Assembly: GCF_003985145.1 (NCBI RefSeq)
Contig: NZ_ML133521.1
Coordinates: forward strand, 868,001 to 932,000
Direction: 5' to 3'
Origin: Rhizobium anhuiense
GTDB taxonomy: Bacteria; Pseudomonadota; Alphaproteobacteria; Rhizobiales; Rhizobiaceae
DNA: 64,000 bases
In this document: one piece after another, positions 7,902-15,974 of the stretch
Numbering within the stretch: position 1 is the stretch's first letter
Layout of the letters: every line of letters starts with the position of its first letter
Program-made: the position numbers and the translations under genes
The notes under the pieces: model-generated
The model's database searches: none
Seen by the model: only the letters and a program-made list of their open reading frames with translations
What the model was told of the DNA's origin: nothing

Positions 7902-10619
7902 CTAGCCGACGGGCCGCTGCTGGACGGCGGTCTTGACCGCCCGCTCGAGCGCGGTGCTGCTGAAAGGTTTCGCCAGCAGCACCGAGCCGGAGAAGCGGTT
8001 TGCAATCGGCAAGCTGCTATTGCCGGTGGCAAACACCAGGCCGACCGACGGAAAGGCCTCGCGCGCCCTGGCGGCGAAGACCAGGCCCGACATGCCGGGC
8101 AGGCCGATATCGGCGACGATGATGTCGACGATGGTGTGTCCGAGGATGTCCACGCCCCGTTCGCCACTATCGGCCTCGATGACCTCATAGCCGAGATCCT
8201 GCAGGATCTCGGCCGTGTCCATGCGGATGAAGGCGTCGTCTTCCACGAGCAGCAACTTCAGCTTTTCAGCTGCGATCTCGGGATGTTTGGCAACAGGCAC
8301 CGCGGCATCTGCCGCCCCCTGGCGGTGTTGCGGCCGGTTGGCAAGCACGTGGCGGATCTTGCGGGCGAGTTCCTCGCGCGTATAGGGCTTGGAGAGCAGT
8401 TCGAGACCGGGATCGAGCCTGCCGCCATGGACGATCGAATTTTCGGTGTAGCCCGATGTATAGAGCACGGCGATATCAGGCAGACGCTCGCGCGCCATAC
8501 GCGCCAGCTCCGGGCTCCTCAATGGGCCGGGCATGACGACATCGGTAAAGAGCAGGTCGATATGGGCGCCGCTTTCGATAACGGTGAGCGCGCTTTGTGC
8601 ATCCTTGGCCTTCAGCACGTGATAGCCGAGATCCGACAGCATTTCGATGACGGTGGCGCGAACGCCCTCGTCATCCTCGGCGACGAGGATGGTTTCCGTG
8701 CCTCCGGTTGCCGGCACGGCGTCGGTGGTGGTGACGCGATCTTCGCTCTGGAGCGAGCGGGGCAGGTAGAGCTTGAGGGTCGTGCCTTCGCCGATCTCGC
8801 TGTAGATCTTCACATGGCCGCCGGATTGCTTGGCGAAGCCATAGACCATCGACAGGCCGAGACCGGTGCCTTTGCCTTCCGGTTTCGTCGAGAAGAAGGG
8901 CTCGAAGGCCTGCTGCATGATCTCTTGCGTCATGCCGGAGCCGGTATCGGTGACGGCGAGCACGACATATTGGCCGGCGGTGACTTCGGGATGGATGCGG
9001 CTGTAGGAATCGTCGAGGAAGGCGTTGCCGACCTCGATCGTCAACTTACCGGCGCCGTCCATTGCGTCCCGGGAGTTGATCGCAAGGTTGAGCAATGCGT
9101 TCTCGATCTGGATCGGATCGGCGAAGGTGTTCCAGAGGCCGCCGGAGACCATGGTCTCGACTTCGATCTCCTCGCCGAGCGCGCGGCGCAACATGTCGTC
9201 CATGCCGGTGACGAGCCGGCCGATATTGACGACCTTCGGTTCCAGCGGTTGGCGGCGGCCGAAGGCGAGCAGCTGGCTTGCCAGCCGCGAGCCGCGTTCG
9301 ACGGCGGCGAGCGCGTTGGAAATGCGTTCCTTGGCCCGGCCGTTCTCGGCCACGTCCTTGCCAAGAAGCTGCAGATTGCCGGAGATCACCTGCAGCAGAT
9401 TGTTGAAGTCATGGGCAACGCCGCCGGTGAGCTTGCCGATCGATTCCATCTTCTGCGACTGCTGGAGTGCGGCTTCGGCCTGCTGGCGCTCGGCGATCTC
9501 GGCGGCGACGCGGACCTCGAGCATTTCATTGAGTTTGCGCAGCTGATCTTCCATGTCGCGGCGCTGGTCGATTTCGACTTTGGCGGCACGGAAGAGCCGG
9601 ATATTGTCGATCGCGACGGCTGATTGGCCGGCCAGGCTGACGAGGCTTGCCTCGGCCGCCTGGGAAAAACGGCCGGGCTGGCCGTGGCCGAAGAACAAGC
9701 CGCCGATGACGCTGCCGTCACGTGATTTCACCGGCACGGCGAGATAGCTCCTGACCGGCAGATGTCCCTTCGGCATGCCCGCATGCGGCGCATTCTGCCC
9801 GTAGCGCGGGTCGAGCAGGATGTCGTCGGAGCGCACGATGCCTTCGCCTTCGAAGGTCGGCGCGAAGACCTTGGTATTGCGCGGCATCGGGAATTTCTCG
9901 AAGTTCTTCCGGTCGACACCGGAGAGGGCATAGAGCATGTAGCTGCCGCCCTCGCCATCGTCGACATTGTAGAAGAAGGCGCCGAATTCCGCGCCGGTCA
10001 GCGTCACGCCGGCGTCGACGACGATCTGGGTGAGGCGTTCGACACTGGGCTCGGCGGTAATCGCTGCACCCGCCTGGTTGACGACCGCAAGCGCCTCCGA
10101 TTTGGCACGCAGCTCTTCCAGCGCCATCTCTTCGCCGCGCTTGGCCGCCACCTGGTCGGTGACATCAAGCGCCGCACAGAGGATGCCGGCGACCGTGCCG
10201 TCATCGTCGCGCAGCGGCGTGTAGGAGAAGGTGAACCAGGTGTCCTCGGTGCGTCCGTCCCGGCGCATCGGGATGAGCAGCTCCTTGAAGAGCTGCGAAC
10301 CGCCTTCCAGCGTGCTGGCGACGATCGGGGCGAACTGTTCCCAGATATCCGCCCAGACTTCGCGGAAGGGCCTCCCAAGTGCATCGGGATGCCGCTCCGG
10401 GAAAACCGGCACATAGGCGTCATTGTAGAGAAAGGCGAGGTCCGGACCCCAGGCGACGAATTTGGGCTGGCGGGAATTCAGCACCATTTCGGCGATATGT
10501 TTGAGAGAAGCAGGCCAGCTTTCGACCGAACCGAGACCGACGGCGTGGAAGGTTGGATGCCGCAACAATTCGCCGATTTCGCCGCCGCCTCTCGGCCAGC
10601 CGTTCCCGACGCTTCCCAT
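7902..10619 (-). CDS. Hybrid sensor histidine kinase with two receiver domains
   Basis: 905-residue cytoplasmic kinase without membrane segments. Order: N-terminal PAS-like domain (about 20-150), GAF domain (about 185-340), coiled-coil linker, HisKA dimerisation helix with phospho-acceptor His403 in GGVAHDFNN, HATPase domain (N box NSRDAMD, G boxes TDTGSGM and GKGTGLGL), then two receivers with phospho-acceptor Asp693 (LLFTDVVMPG) and Asp837 (IIVADIGLPG). The tandem C-terminal receivers suggest a phosphorelay or internal control. There is no adjacent DNA-binding response regulator, so the output partner is elsewhere. It converges with the 117-residue gene (24 bases between stops). A link to stress signalling is only suggested by its neighbours; it is not the HWE/HisKA2 type usual for PhyR control. 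Confidence 0.93.
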   Translation of the reverse strand: MGSVGNGWPRGGGEIGELLRHPTFHAVGLGSVESWPASLKHIAEMVLNSRQPKFVAWGPDLAFLYNDAYVPVFPERHPDALGRPFREVWADIWEQFAPIVASTLEGGSQLFKELLIPMRRDGRTEDTWFTFSYTPLRDDDGTVAGILCAALDVTDQVAAKRGEEMALEELRAKSEALAVVNQAGAAITAEPSVERLTQIVVDAGVTLTGAEFGAFFYNVDDGEGGSYMLYALSGVDRKNFEKFPMPRNTKVFAPTFEGEGIVRSDDILLDPRYGQNAPHAGMPKGHLPVRSYLAVPVKSRDGSVIGGLFFGHGQPGRFSQAAEASLVSLAGQSAVAIDNIRLFRAAKVEIDQRRDMEDQLRKLNEMLEVRVAAEIAERQQAEAALQQSQKMESIGKLTGGVAHDFNNLLQVISGNLQLLGKDVAENGRAKERISNALAAVERGSRLASQLLAFGRRQPLEPKVVNIGRLVTGMDDMLRRALGEEIEVETMVSGGLWNTFADPIQIENALLNLAINSRDAMDGAGKLTIEVGNAFLDDSYSRIHPEVTAGQYVVLAVTDTGSGMTQEIMQQAFEPFFSTKPEGKGTGLGLSMVYGFAKQSGGHVKIYSEIGEGTTLKLYLPRSLQSEDRVTTTDAVPATGGTETILVAEDDEGVRATVIEMLSDLGYHVLKAKDAQSALTVIESGAHIDLLFTDVVMPGPLRSPELARMARERLPDIAVLYTSGYTENSIVHGGRLDPGLELLSKPYTREELARKIRHVLANRPQHRQGAADAAVPVAKHPEIAAEKLKLLLVEDDAFIRMDTAEILQDLGYEVIEADSGERGVDILGHTIVDIIVADIGLPGMSGLVFAARAREAFPSVGLVFATGNSSLPIANRFSGSVLLAKPFSSTALERAVKTAVQQRPVG

Positions 10620-10753
10620 TCAAAATCGTTTCCTTGTCATCCGCTGCGCCGGAGTGATTGGCCACCTCGGGGTTCAGCCTGCCAAACCCTCAACATAGAG
10701 GCTTGCGATAGGAGGGAAAGGGCGCGGTCGAAATATCCTTAACCCAGAGCTTC

Positions 10754-10779
10754 GTACGTCCTTTCGGACGCGCAAAGGG
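10754..10779. repeat. Short dispersed palindromic element (copy 1)
   Basis: The sequence around ACGTCC-TTTC-GGACGCGCAAAGG matches, in opposite orientation, the element at 26209-26239. The core can fold as CGTCC/GGACG with a four-base loop (10757-10770). The 216 bases between the kinase start and the next small gene hold nothing else I can support. Confidence 0.55.
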
Positions 10780-10835
10780 CGATACGCCAAGGCGTTCAAC
10801 AGTGGAAGCGGTCTGCGGACATGGCCTGCAAGCGG

Positions 10836-11009
10836 TTATTTTCGGTAGAGTTTTTGCGATGCAGCGAAGGCGCGGCCGATATAGACGGAGACCAGTTGCA
10901 CCGGCGCGCGCGGATCACGGAAAACCAGTCCGACGAGATTGTCGACGACGAGGATGAAACCCAGCGCGACACCGAGATAGAGCAGCGCGGCGATGACGAG
11001 GAGCGACAT
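10836..11009 (-). CDS. Small membrane protein, 57 residues
   Basis: Short reading frame below the usual size cut-offs. The first 25 residues form one strong hydrophobic helix (MSLLVIAALLYLGVALGF continuing into ILVV). A polar segment DNLVGLVFRDPRAPVQLVSV and a basic tail ending KLYRK follow, so a single-pass inner-membrane protein is likely. GAGGG on the minus strand lies six bases ahead of the second of two in-frame ATGs (11009; the other is 11015), which decides the start. A 25-codon frame with its own stress-type promoter lies immediately upstream, so the pair may be a tiny stress-induced transcript. No family recognised. Confidence 0.6.
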   Translation of the reverse strand: MSLLVIAALLYLGVALGFILVVDNLVGLVFRDPRAPVQLVSVYIGRAFAASQKLYRK

Positions 11010-11018
11010 CTCCATCCC

Positions 11019-11096
11019 TCACACGGTCGCGGTAAAAGCGCGGGTGGCGGCCGCCAAGAGCGGGACGGAAAGGATTTCGATATGGCCGTTATTCAT
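11019..11096 (-). CDS. Possible 25-residue leader or micro-peptide
   Basis: Minus-strand frame MNNGHIEILSVPLLAAATRA plus five more residues, ending TGA 9 bases before the 57-residue gene start. GGGGAAG precedes it. It could be translated to couple expression of the downstream membrane protein, or may be nothing more than leader RNA. The plus-strand frame in the same place reads as the highly charged shadow typical of a false frame. Confidence 0.3.
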   Translation of the reverse strand: MNNGHIEILSVPLLAAATRAFTATV

Positions 11097-11120
11097 GGCA
11101 ACTTCCCCAGTCCCGCCATA

Positions 11121-11145
11121 AACAGCCATTCTATGTTGTTGTTCC
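11121..11145 (-). promoter_or_regulatory. Putative sigma-EcfG promoter upstream of the micro-peptide/57-residue pair
   Basis: Minus strand: GGAAC (11141-11145), 17 bases, GTT (11121-11123), 25 bases ahead of the 25-codon frame. The fourth base is T instead of C in CGTT. Confidence 0.45.
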
Positions 11146-11285
11146 CGATTATCGGGGCCAGCGCTCAATTTTCTTGAAAGCCTCAAAGCTTGCAGCGTCA
11201 TCCGGCCTCTGTTCACCCCCGCATGGAAGCCACCTTTAAAATTCGATAAAGCACAACTAATTCAGGCATATGACAAAAGGGGTCG

Positions 11286-11310
11286 AAGGGCGTCGTGACG
11301 ACGCCCTTTT
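11286..11310 (+). terminator. Strong hairpin, possible terminator
   Basis: AAGGGCGTCG at 11286-11295 pairs with CGACGCCCTT at 11299-11308 around a three-base loop, followed on the plus strand by TTCT. The nearest gene end is that of the DUF2934 gene on the minus strand (11339), for which the hairpin would lie just past the stop but without a clear U-tract, so its direction is uncertain. Nothing else is seen between 11146 and 11285. Confidence 0.45.
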
Positions 11311-11338
11311 CTAATCGACATGTTCGGTATTCCAGTGG

Positions 11339-11593
11339 TCAGGACGCCGTCTTGCGGCTCGCAGTCCGCTTTGGTGCCGGTGTCACGACGCCGTTCGTCT
11401 TGCTGCCCGCCACCGTGCGCTTCGCTTTGGGCTTGACTTCCTTGCCGTCGGAAGACGCCGCAGAACCCTCGAGCGCTTCGCGCTCGTAGCGTGCCTGTTC
11501 CCAATGGATGGAATCTCGCCCTGTCGGATAACCCTCTTCTTCCCAGAGGGCATATGCACGTTTCTTGATCCACTCGTCTCGAGTTTCTGCCAT
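11339..11593 (-). CDS. DUF2934 domain protein
   Basis: 84 residues. The N-terminal half carries the DUF2934 signature: IKKRAYALWEEEGYPTG followed by HWEQARYERE. The C-terminal half is a low-complexity basic tail rich in Lys, Ala, Thr and Ser (PKAKRTVAG, KRTASRKTAS). The family is of unknown function and frequent in Rhizobiales, where members are often part of the general stress response. A well-matched GGAAC-N16-CGTT sequence stands 34 bases upstream. It is transcribed away from udgX and is single. Confidence 0.85.
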   Translation of the reverse strand: MAETRDEWIKKRAYALWEEEGYPTGRDSIHWEQARYEREALEGSAASSDGKEVKPKAKRTVAGSKTNGVVTPAPKRTASRKTAS

Positions 11594-11626
11594 CGCTGAT
11601 CTCCAGTCACATGATGCCGTCGTTCG

Positions 11627-11651
11627 AACGCGATACTGCTGAGATGGTTCC
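11627..11651 (-). promoter_or_regulatory. Putative sigma-EcfG promoter of the DUF2934 gene
   Basis: Minus strand: GGAAC (11647-11651), 16 bases, CGTT (11627-11630). Both boxes and spacing equal those ahead of glgX, making this one of the two best matches in the window. Confidence 0.62.
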
Positions 11652-11735
11652 AGAGGAGGGGAACTCTTTCAAGCGAAATCGCTCTGCACGCTGGAATATT
11701 TCGCGTTGCAGCATATTAGGGTTGAGAATCGGCCT

Positions 11736-12377
11736 TCACGAGGACTGAAACTCCACCGCCTTGTGCAGATCTGACACGAAATCCAGGTGCTGCCGGCGCT
11801 GGTCCGCCTCGTCGCGGATGCGCAACAGATAGGAAGGGTGGATGGTGACCAGAACGGGCCGACGGTTTGTCGGCTGCAGAATATGGCCGCGCTGCGGTGT
11901 CAGCTTCACCTTCGGCCCGAGCAGCGCATAAGGCGCGCTTGCGCCGAGCGTCACGACGAGCTTCGGCTGCAGGATGTTGATCTCTGCGCCGAGCCACCAT
12001 GCGCAACGCCTGATCTCGCCGGCATTCGGTTTTGCATGCAGCCGCCGCTTGCCGCGCGGCGTGAACTTGAAGTGCCTGACGGCATTGGTGACATAGCAGC
12101 GCCGGCGGTCGAGACCGGCCTCATCGAGACAGCGATCGAGCAGCCGGCCGGCGGGACCGACAAAGGGCTTGCCGGTCAGATCCTCCTGATCGCCCGGCTG
12201 CTCGCCGACCAGGACGATCTCGGCTTTGCCGGGGCCTTCGCCGAAGACGATTTGCGTGGCATTCCTGTAGAGGTCACAACGCGTGCAGCCTTCGGTCTGA
12301 TGCTGGAGTTCGGCAATGCTTGTCGCCTCCGCGACTTCGAGCGTCAGGGCGGGACCGACGTTTGCAACTATGTTCAT
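11736..12377 (-). CDS. UdgX-type uracil-DNA glycosylase
   Basis: 213-residue glycosylase of the family 4-like UDG superfamily, which removes uracil from DNA. Motif 1 reads GEQPGDQED, and iron-sulfur cluster Cys are visible (CTRC near the N-terminus and RRCAWW). Motif 2-like HPSYLLR sits near the C-terminus. The distinctive feature is GKRRLH with His114: UdgX proteins have a KRRIH loop whose His bonds covalently to the DNA after uracil removal. Here Ile is Leu, but the loop and position (His109 in the mycobacterial enzyme) agree. ATG 12377 is chosen because GAGG precedes it by nine bases and the length fits UdgX (about 209 aa). It is divergent from cls. Confidence 0.85.
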   Translation of the reverse strand: MNIVANVGPALTLEVAEATSIAELQHQTEGCTRCDLYRNATQIVFGEGPGKAEIVLVGEQPGDQEDLTGKPFVGPAGRLLDRCLDEAGLDRRRCYVTNAVRHFKFTPRGKRRLHAKPNAGEIRRCAWWLGAEINILQPKLVVTLGASAPYALLGPKVKLTPQRGHILQPTNRRPVLVTIHPSYLLRIRDEADQRRQHLDFVSDLHKAVEFQSS

Positions 12378-12588
12378 GATGGCGATCCTCATCTCGACGA
12401 GATCAATCGATCTGTGCCGGGGTTGTTCCCGTTCGGGAATGGGCAGCGGGCTTTCGAAATCTGCTGACCCATTCCGCGACTTTCGCGATCGGTTCCCGGC
12501 CGGCAAACGATCACGGCGAAAAATTTCGCGTCATGGGAGAGCCGCCCTGCGATTGAACGTCGCCGTTTCGCGGCTATATTTGCCAGCG

Positions 12589-14052
12589 ATGTTCTATCTC
12601 CTGTCGACCTACTGGCCGCATATCCTCTTTGTCGTTTCGATCGCCATGGGGGCCGCGGCGGCGATCCATGCCGCCATGACCAAGGAGGAAGTGCGCGCCG
12701 CGATCGGCTGGGTCGGCGTCATCATCCTGTCTCCGATCATCGGTGCGCTACTCTACGCGATTGCCGGCATCAACCGCATCCGCCGCAAATCGCTGAGCAT
12801 CCGCCGCGACGCGCTGCTGCTTGCGGCCGAATTCGATGAGCTGGAGACATTCGATGCCGAGGCCGAGACGGTGATCAGCCAGTTCGGGCGCCGCTTCGCG
12901 GCGCTTCAGAGGCTCGGCGACCGGGTGACGCGCAATCCGCTGACCTCCGGCAATACGATCGACATGCTGGAGACCGGTGACGAGGCCTATGCGGCGATGA
13001 AGACCAGCATCGACGAGGCGACGCGCAGCATCCTGCTCGAAACCTATATCTTCGACCGCGACGTGATCGGCCTTCGCATCGCCGACGCGCTGATTGCAGC
13101 GGTCAGGCGCGGCGTGGAGGTCCGGGTGCTGATCGACGCGGTCGGTGCGCGGTATTCGGTGCCGAGCATTCTCGGCCATCTCCGCGAGGGCGGCGTCACC
13201 GTCGCCGTCTTCAACGGCAACGTCATCATGGGTTTGCGGCTGCCCTATGCCAATCTGCGCACCCACCGCAAGATCCTGATCGTCGACGGGAAAATTGCGC
13301 TGACCGGCGGGATGAACATCCGGGCGGGTTTCAGCGAGGAGGCGACGGGAGAGAGCTTCGCTCACGATACGCATTTCAGCGTCACCGGCCCTGTTGTCGC
13401 CGACCTTTTCGACCTCGCCGCCGAAGACTGGCGCTTCTCGACTCAGGAGCTGTTGAACGACGAACCCTGGCGCATCGAACCGCCAGAGCGCAGTCCCGGC
13501 GATCCCATCCTGATGCGCGTCGTCGCCTCCGGCCCGGACCGCAGCGTCGAGACCAACCACAAGATGCTGACCGGCGCATTTTCCGTGGCGCGCCAGTCGA
13601 TCCGCATCATGTCGCCCTATTTCCTGCCGGACCGCGAACTCATCAGCGCGCTGGTGACGGCGGCGCGGCGCGGCGTCGAAGTCGATATCATCGTGCCTGC
13701 GGTCAACAATCTCGTGCTGGTCGACCGGGCGATGACGGCGCAATTCGATCAGATCCTCAAGAATTATTGCCGAATCTGGCGCTCGACCGGCAGCTTCAGC
13801 CATTCGAAGCTGCTGACGATCGACGGCACCTGGGCCTATGTCGGCTCTTCCAATCTCGACCCGCGCTCGCTGCGGCTGAATTTCGAGGTCGATCTCGAAG
13901 TGCTGAACGAAGGCTTCGCCGCCGAGGTCGATGAGCATATCGAGGAAACCTTGAAATCGGCGACGCTGGTGACGCTTGAGGGGCTGCAGGCGCGGCCCTT
14001 TGCGGTGCGGCTGCTCGAAAAGGTGCTCTGGCTGGGCTCGCCCTATCTCTAA
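12589..14052 (+). CDS. cls: Cardiolipin synthase
   Basis: Phospholipase D superfamily protein of 487 residues that joins two phosphatidylglycerols to make cardiolipin in the inner membrane. Two N-terminal transmembrane helices (about 1-60, PLDc_N type) precede two HKD motifs: THRKILIVD with His226 and SHSKLLTID with His405, each followed by a Gly-Gly/Ser-Asn pair. The ATG at 12589 gives the normal N-terminus; the frame is open far upstream but that overlaps udgX on the other strand. The following EEP-family gene, 175 bases away beyond a hairpin terminator, is a frequent neighbour in rhizobia. Confidence 0.93.
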   Translation: MFYLLSTYWPHILFVVSIAMGAAAAIHAAMTKEEVRAAIGWVGVIILSPIIGALLYAIAGINRIRRKSLSIRRDALLLAAEFDELETFDAEAETVISQFGRRFAALQRLGDRVTRNPLTSGNTIDMLETGDEAYAAMKTSIDEATRSILLETYIFDRDVIGLRIADALIAAVRRGVEVRVLIDAVGARYSVPSILGHLREGGVTVAVFNGNVIMGLRLPYANLRTHRKILIVDGKIALTGGMNIRAGFSEEATGESFAHDTHFSVTGPVVADLFDLAAEDWRFSTQELLNDEPWRIEPPERSPGDPILMRVVASGPDRSVETNHKMLTGAFSVARQSIRIMSPYFLPDRELISALVTAARRGVEVDIIVPAVNNLVLVDRAMTAQFDQILKNYCRIWRSTGSFSHSKLLTIDGTWAYVGSSNLDPRSLRLNFEVDLEVLNEGFAAEVDEHIEETLKSATLVTLEGLQARPFAVRLLEKVLWLGSPYL

Positions 14053-14053
14053 T

Positions 14054-14155
14054 GCATGTCGCTCAAAACTGTGCGGCGGTTTTGGGAGGACGACCTGCAT
14101 AAAACCAAAATCTGGCGCGTCGCATGAATTATCGTCGACGCAACGCGCCTTTTTT
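14054..14155 (+). repeat. Dispersed Rhizobium-type intergenic repeat with a built-in terminator
   Basis: From ATGCATGTCGCTC through the GCATAAAACC segment this resembles an intergenic repeat I remember from many rhizobial genomes (memory, not searched). Its right part folds: GGCGCGT (14114-14120) pairs with ACGCGCC (14143-14149), with a CGTCGACG palindrome in the loop, followed by six T at 14150-14155. It would end the cls transcript. Confidence 0.6.
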
Positions 14156-14227
14156 GTCATCGGACATGGCAAGTTCCGCTCGGCCGCCTATACTGCGGAG
14201 TGAGTAGCCTTTTGATCAACGGAACAA

Positions 14228-15055
14228 GTGCGCCTGCCGATGCACGCCAGAAAAGATAGCCTTCCCGCCAGCATTCTCGCCTCGATCAGGAGCAGGAAAA
14301 AGCGGCTCGACGCAGCCCAGACGGAGGCAAGGCCGCGCAGTGCGGGAACGCTGATCGCCTCCTATAACGTGCATAAATGCGTCGGGACCGACCGGCGCTT
14401 CGATCCGGAGCGCACCAGCCGGGTGATCCATGAAATCGGCGCCGACGTGATCGCGCTGCAGGAGGCCGATACGCGCTTCGGCGAGCGCACCGGCCTTCTC
14501 GATCTCGGCCGGCTGGAGCGGGAGACGGGACTGATCCCGGTGCCGGTTGCCGGCATGGCCAAGGCGCATGGCTGGCACGGCAATGTCGTGCTCTTCAAGA
14601 AGGGGCTGGTGCACGACGTGCACCAGGTCAAACTGCCGGGGCTGGAGCCGCGCGGTGCCCTCGTTGCCGAAATCGAGCTGGAGCAGGGCGGGGTGCTGCG
14701 CATCATCGCCGCGCATTTCGGCCTGCTGCGTCATAACAGAGCCCAGCAGGCCCGCACACTGGTCGAGCTTATCAATGACAGGCACGAAATGCCGACCATC
14801 CTGCTCGGCGACCTCAACGAATGGCGACTGGGCGACCGCTCGTCGCTCAACACCTTCCAATCCGCCTTCGGAGAGCTGCCGCCGGCCGTACCGAGCTTTC
14901 CCGCCGGTCTGCCGCTTCTGGCGCTCGACCGCATCATCGCCAACCGCAAGGGGATTATTTCAGAGGTGGAAGCGCATGATACGCCGCTGGCGCGCATCGC
15001 CTCCGACCACCTGCCGATCAAGGCGCTGATCGATCTGGAGCCGGTGGGCGGTTAA
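14228..15055 (+). CDS. Endonuclease/exonuclease/phosphatase-family protein
   Basis: About 275 residues of the EEP fold (DNase I / AP endonuclease / phosphodiesterase superfamily). Metal-dependent phosphoesterase residues are visible in order: Asn in SYNVHK, Glu in LQEADTR, Asp-x-Asn in LLGDLNEW, and Asp-His in SDHLPI. No signal peptide. The frame starts at GTG 14228; ATG 14240 is an alternative four codons later and the Shine-Dalgarno is weak for both. Homologues sit next to cls in rhizobia, so a phospholipid or nucleic-acid phosphodiester substrate is possible, but the sequence does not decide. Confidence 0.85.
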   Translation: MRLPMHARKDSLPASILASIRSRKKRLDAAQTEARPRSAGTLIASYNVHKCVGTDRRFDPERTSRVIHEIGADVIALQEADTRFGERTGLLDLGRLERETGLIPVPVAGMAKAHGWHGNVVLFKKGLVHDVHQVKLPGLEPRGALVAEIELEQGGVLRIIAAHFGLLRHNRAQQARTLVELINDRHEMPTILLGDLNEWRLGDRSSLNTFQSAFGELPPAVPSFPAGLPLLALDRIIANRKGIISEVEAHDTPLARIASDHLPIKALIDLEPVGG

Positions 15056-15109
15056 AAACGCCATCGACTGAGACGTCATCGGAGCGGCTCGATGGATCGC
15101 CGAGTGCTC

Positions 15110-15685
15110 TCACTTCGGGCGGAACATCCGCGTGAGACGGCGAAACCGCTGAGCCCACAATTGCGGATCGATCTTTTCCGATGAGGATGGTGCGGTCAAT
15201 CGCGCAATGCGAGGCAAGAGAAACGCAGCCCAATCGTCAAGATCGCGTTTGCTGAAATAAGGCAGCCAGACGTCGGAGGGGGCCTCCCATTGTCGTGGAT
15301 TTGCTCGAGCCAGATCGCCGAGCTTGACCAATATCATTTGGCCGTTGTCTCCGACGACTTCGATCTCCGGGTCGGGATCGGGCCTGGGAAGACGCGCGAT
15401 GATGCTTTCTTCCAGAGCTTTTCCAATTCTTCGATCCGCCTCGTCGAGGCGGCCAAGTATTCTTGTGTCTCCGGCTGGGCCGGAGCCCTCTGTCATGTTG
15501 ATCGTAAATTTGGCGCCCATAATGCTGTTCGAATATTGGGATACCTGCAGCCAGCAAACCCTTCCGTCCCGGGCAAAGCTGCACCTGCCCGCGTTCTCGG
15601 ATTCCCAGCCGAACTCCCGAAATCTCGGAGCCAGCAGCGAGCGCATATGTCGGTGAAAATCTCTGCTTTTCAGGTAGTCGCGCAT
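15110..15685 (-). CDS. Hypothetical protein, weakly DUF4304-like
   Basis: 191 residues from ATG 15685. The N-terminal portion (HRHMRSLLAPRFREFGWE, then a strand pattern CSFARDGRVCWLQVSQYS and AKFTINMTEG) recalls DUF4304-type proteins, but the resemblance is by eye only. The C-terminal half has YFSKRDLDDWAAFLLPRIA and is basic at the end. No signal peptide or membrane segment. Starts at 15721 or 15766 are also open, and none has a good Shine-Dalgarno. No operon partner: it converges with the EEP gene and is followed upstream by about 290 bases (15686-15974) in which I see no convincing gene. Confidence 0.6.
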   Translation of the reverse strand: MRDYLKSRDFHRHMRSLLAPRFREFGWESENAGRCSFARDGRVCWLQVSQYSNSIMGAKFTINMTEGSGPAGDTRILGRLDEADRRIGKALEESIIARLPRPDPDPEIEVVGDNGQMILVKLGDLARANPRQWEAPSDVWLPYFSKRDLDDWAAFLLPRIARLTAPSSSEKIDPQLWAQRFRRLTRMFRPK

Positions 15686-15974
15686 GCCTCTGTCCCAGGG
15701 GTATGCCTCGCGCTGGAGCATCTCACGGCATGCTCGAAGGCACAACGGACGCTTGTGTCGTCGCAAGCGTCTGTCAGCACGCGTATCTGAAAATATTCAG
15801 AACCGAAAGGGATGGCGTCTGCGATTTTCGATCGGCCGCGGCTGGGAGGTCGCTGGGTCAGGTCCCGGATCGGCGGCCTGAAGACGGCTGATGTTGGCGA
15901 AGACGCATTTGTTGCGAGCTGGCGCCGGCCGGTCGATGTCAGCCGGCGCCGTATGTCCTGTCGTGCAATTGGCG

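Noticed and set aside
10821..11177. 118-residue plus-strand frame
   Set aside because: Extremely charged composition and no start signal; it is the reverse-strand shadow of the 57-residue membrane protein and its leader.
12425..12496. Further GGAAC boxes on the minus strand upstream of udgX
   Set aside because: No GTT at 16-17 bases spacing; the best reads GATT, so no stress promoter is claimed for udgX.
15686..15974. Frames in both directions between the hypothetical gene and the carboxylesterase
   Set aside because: No ribosome binding sites or recognisable domains; most are extensions of shadows from the esterase.
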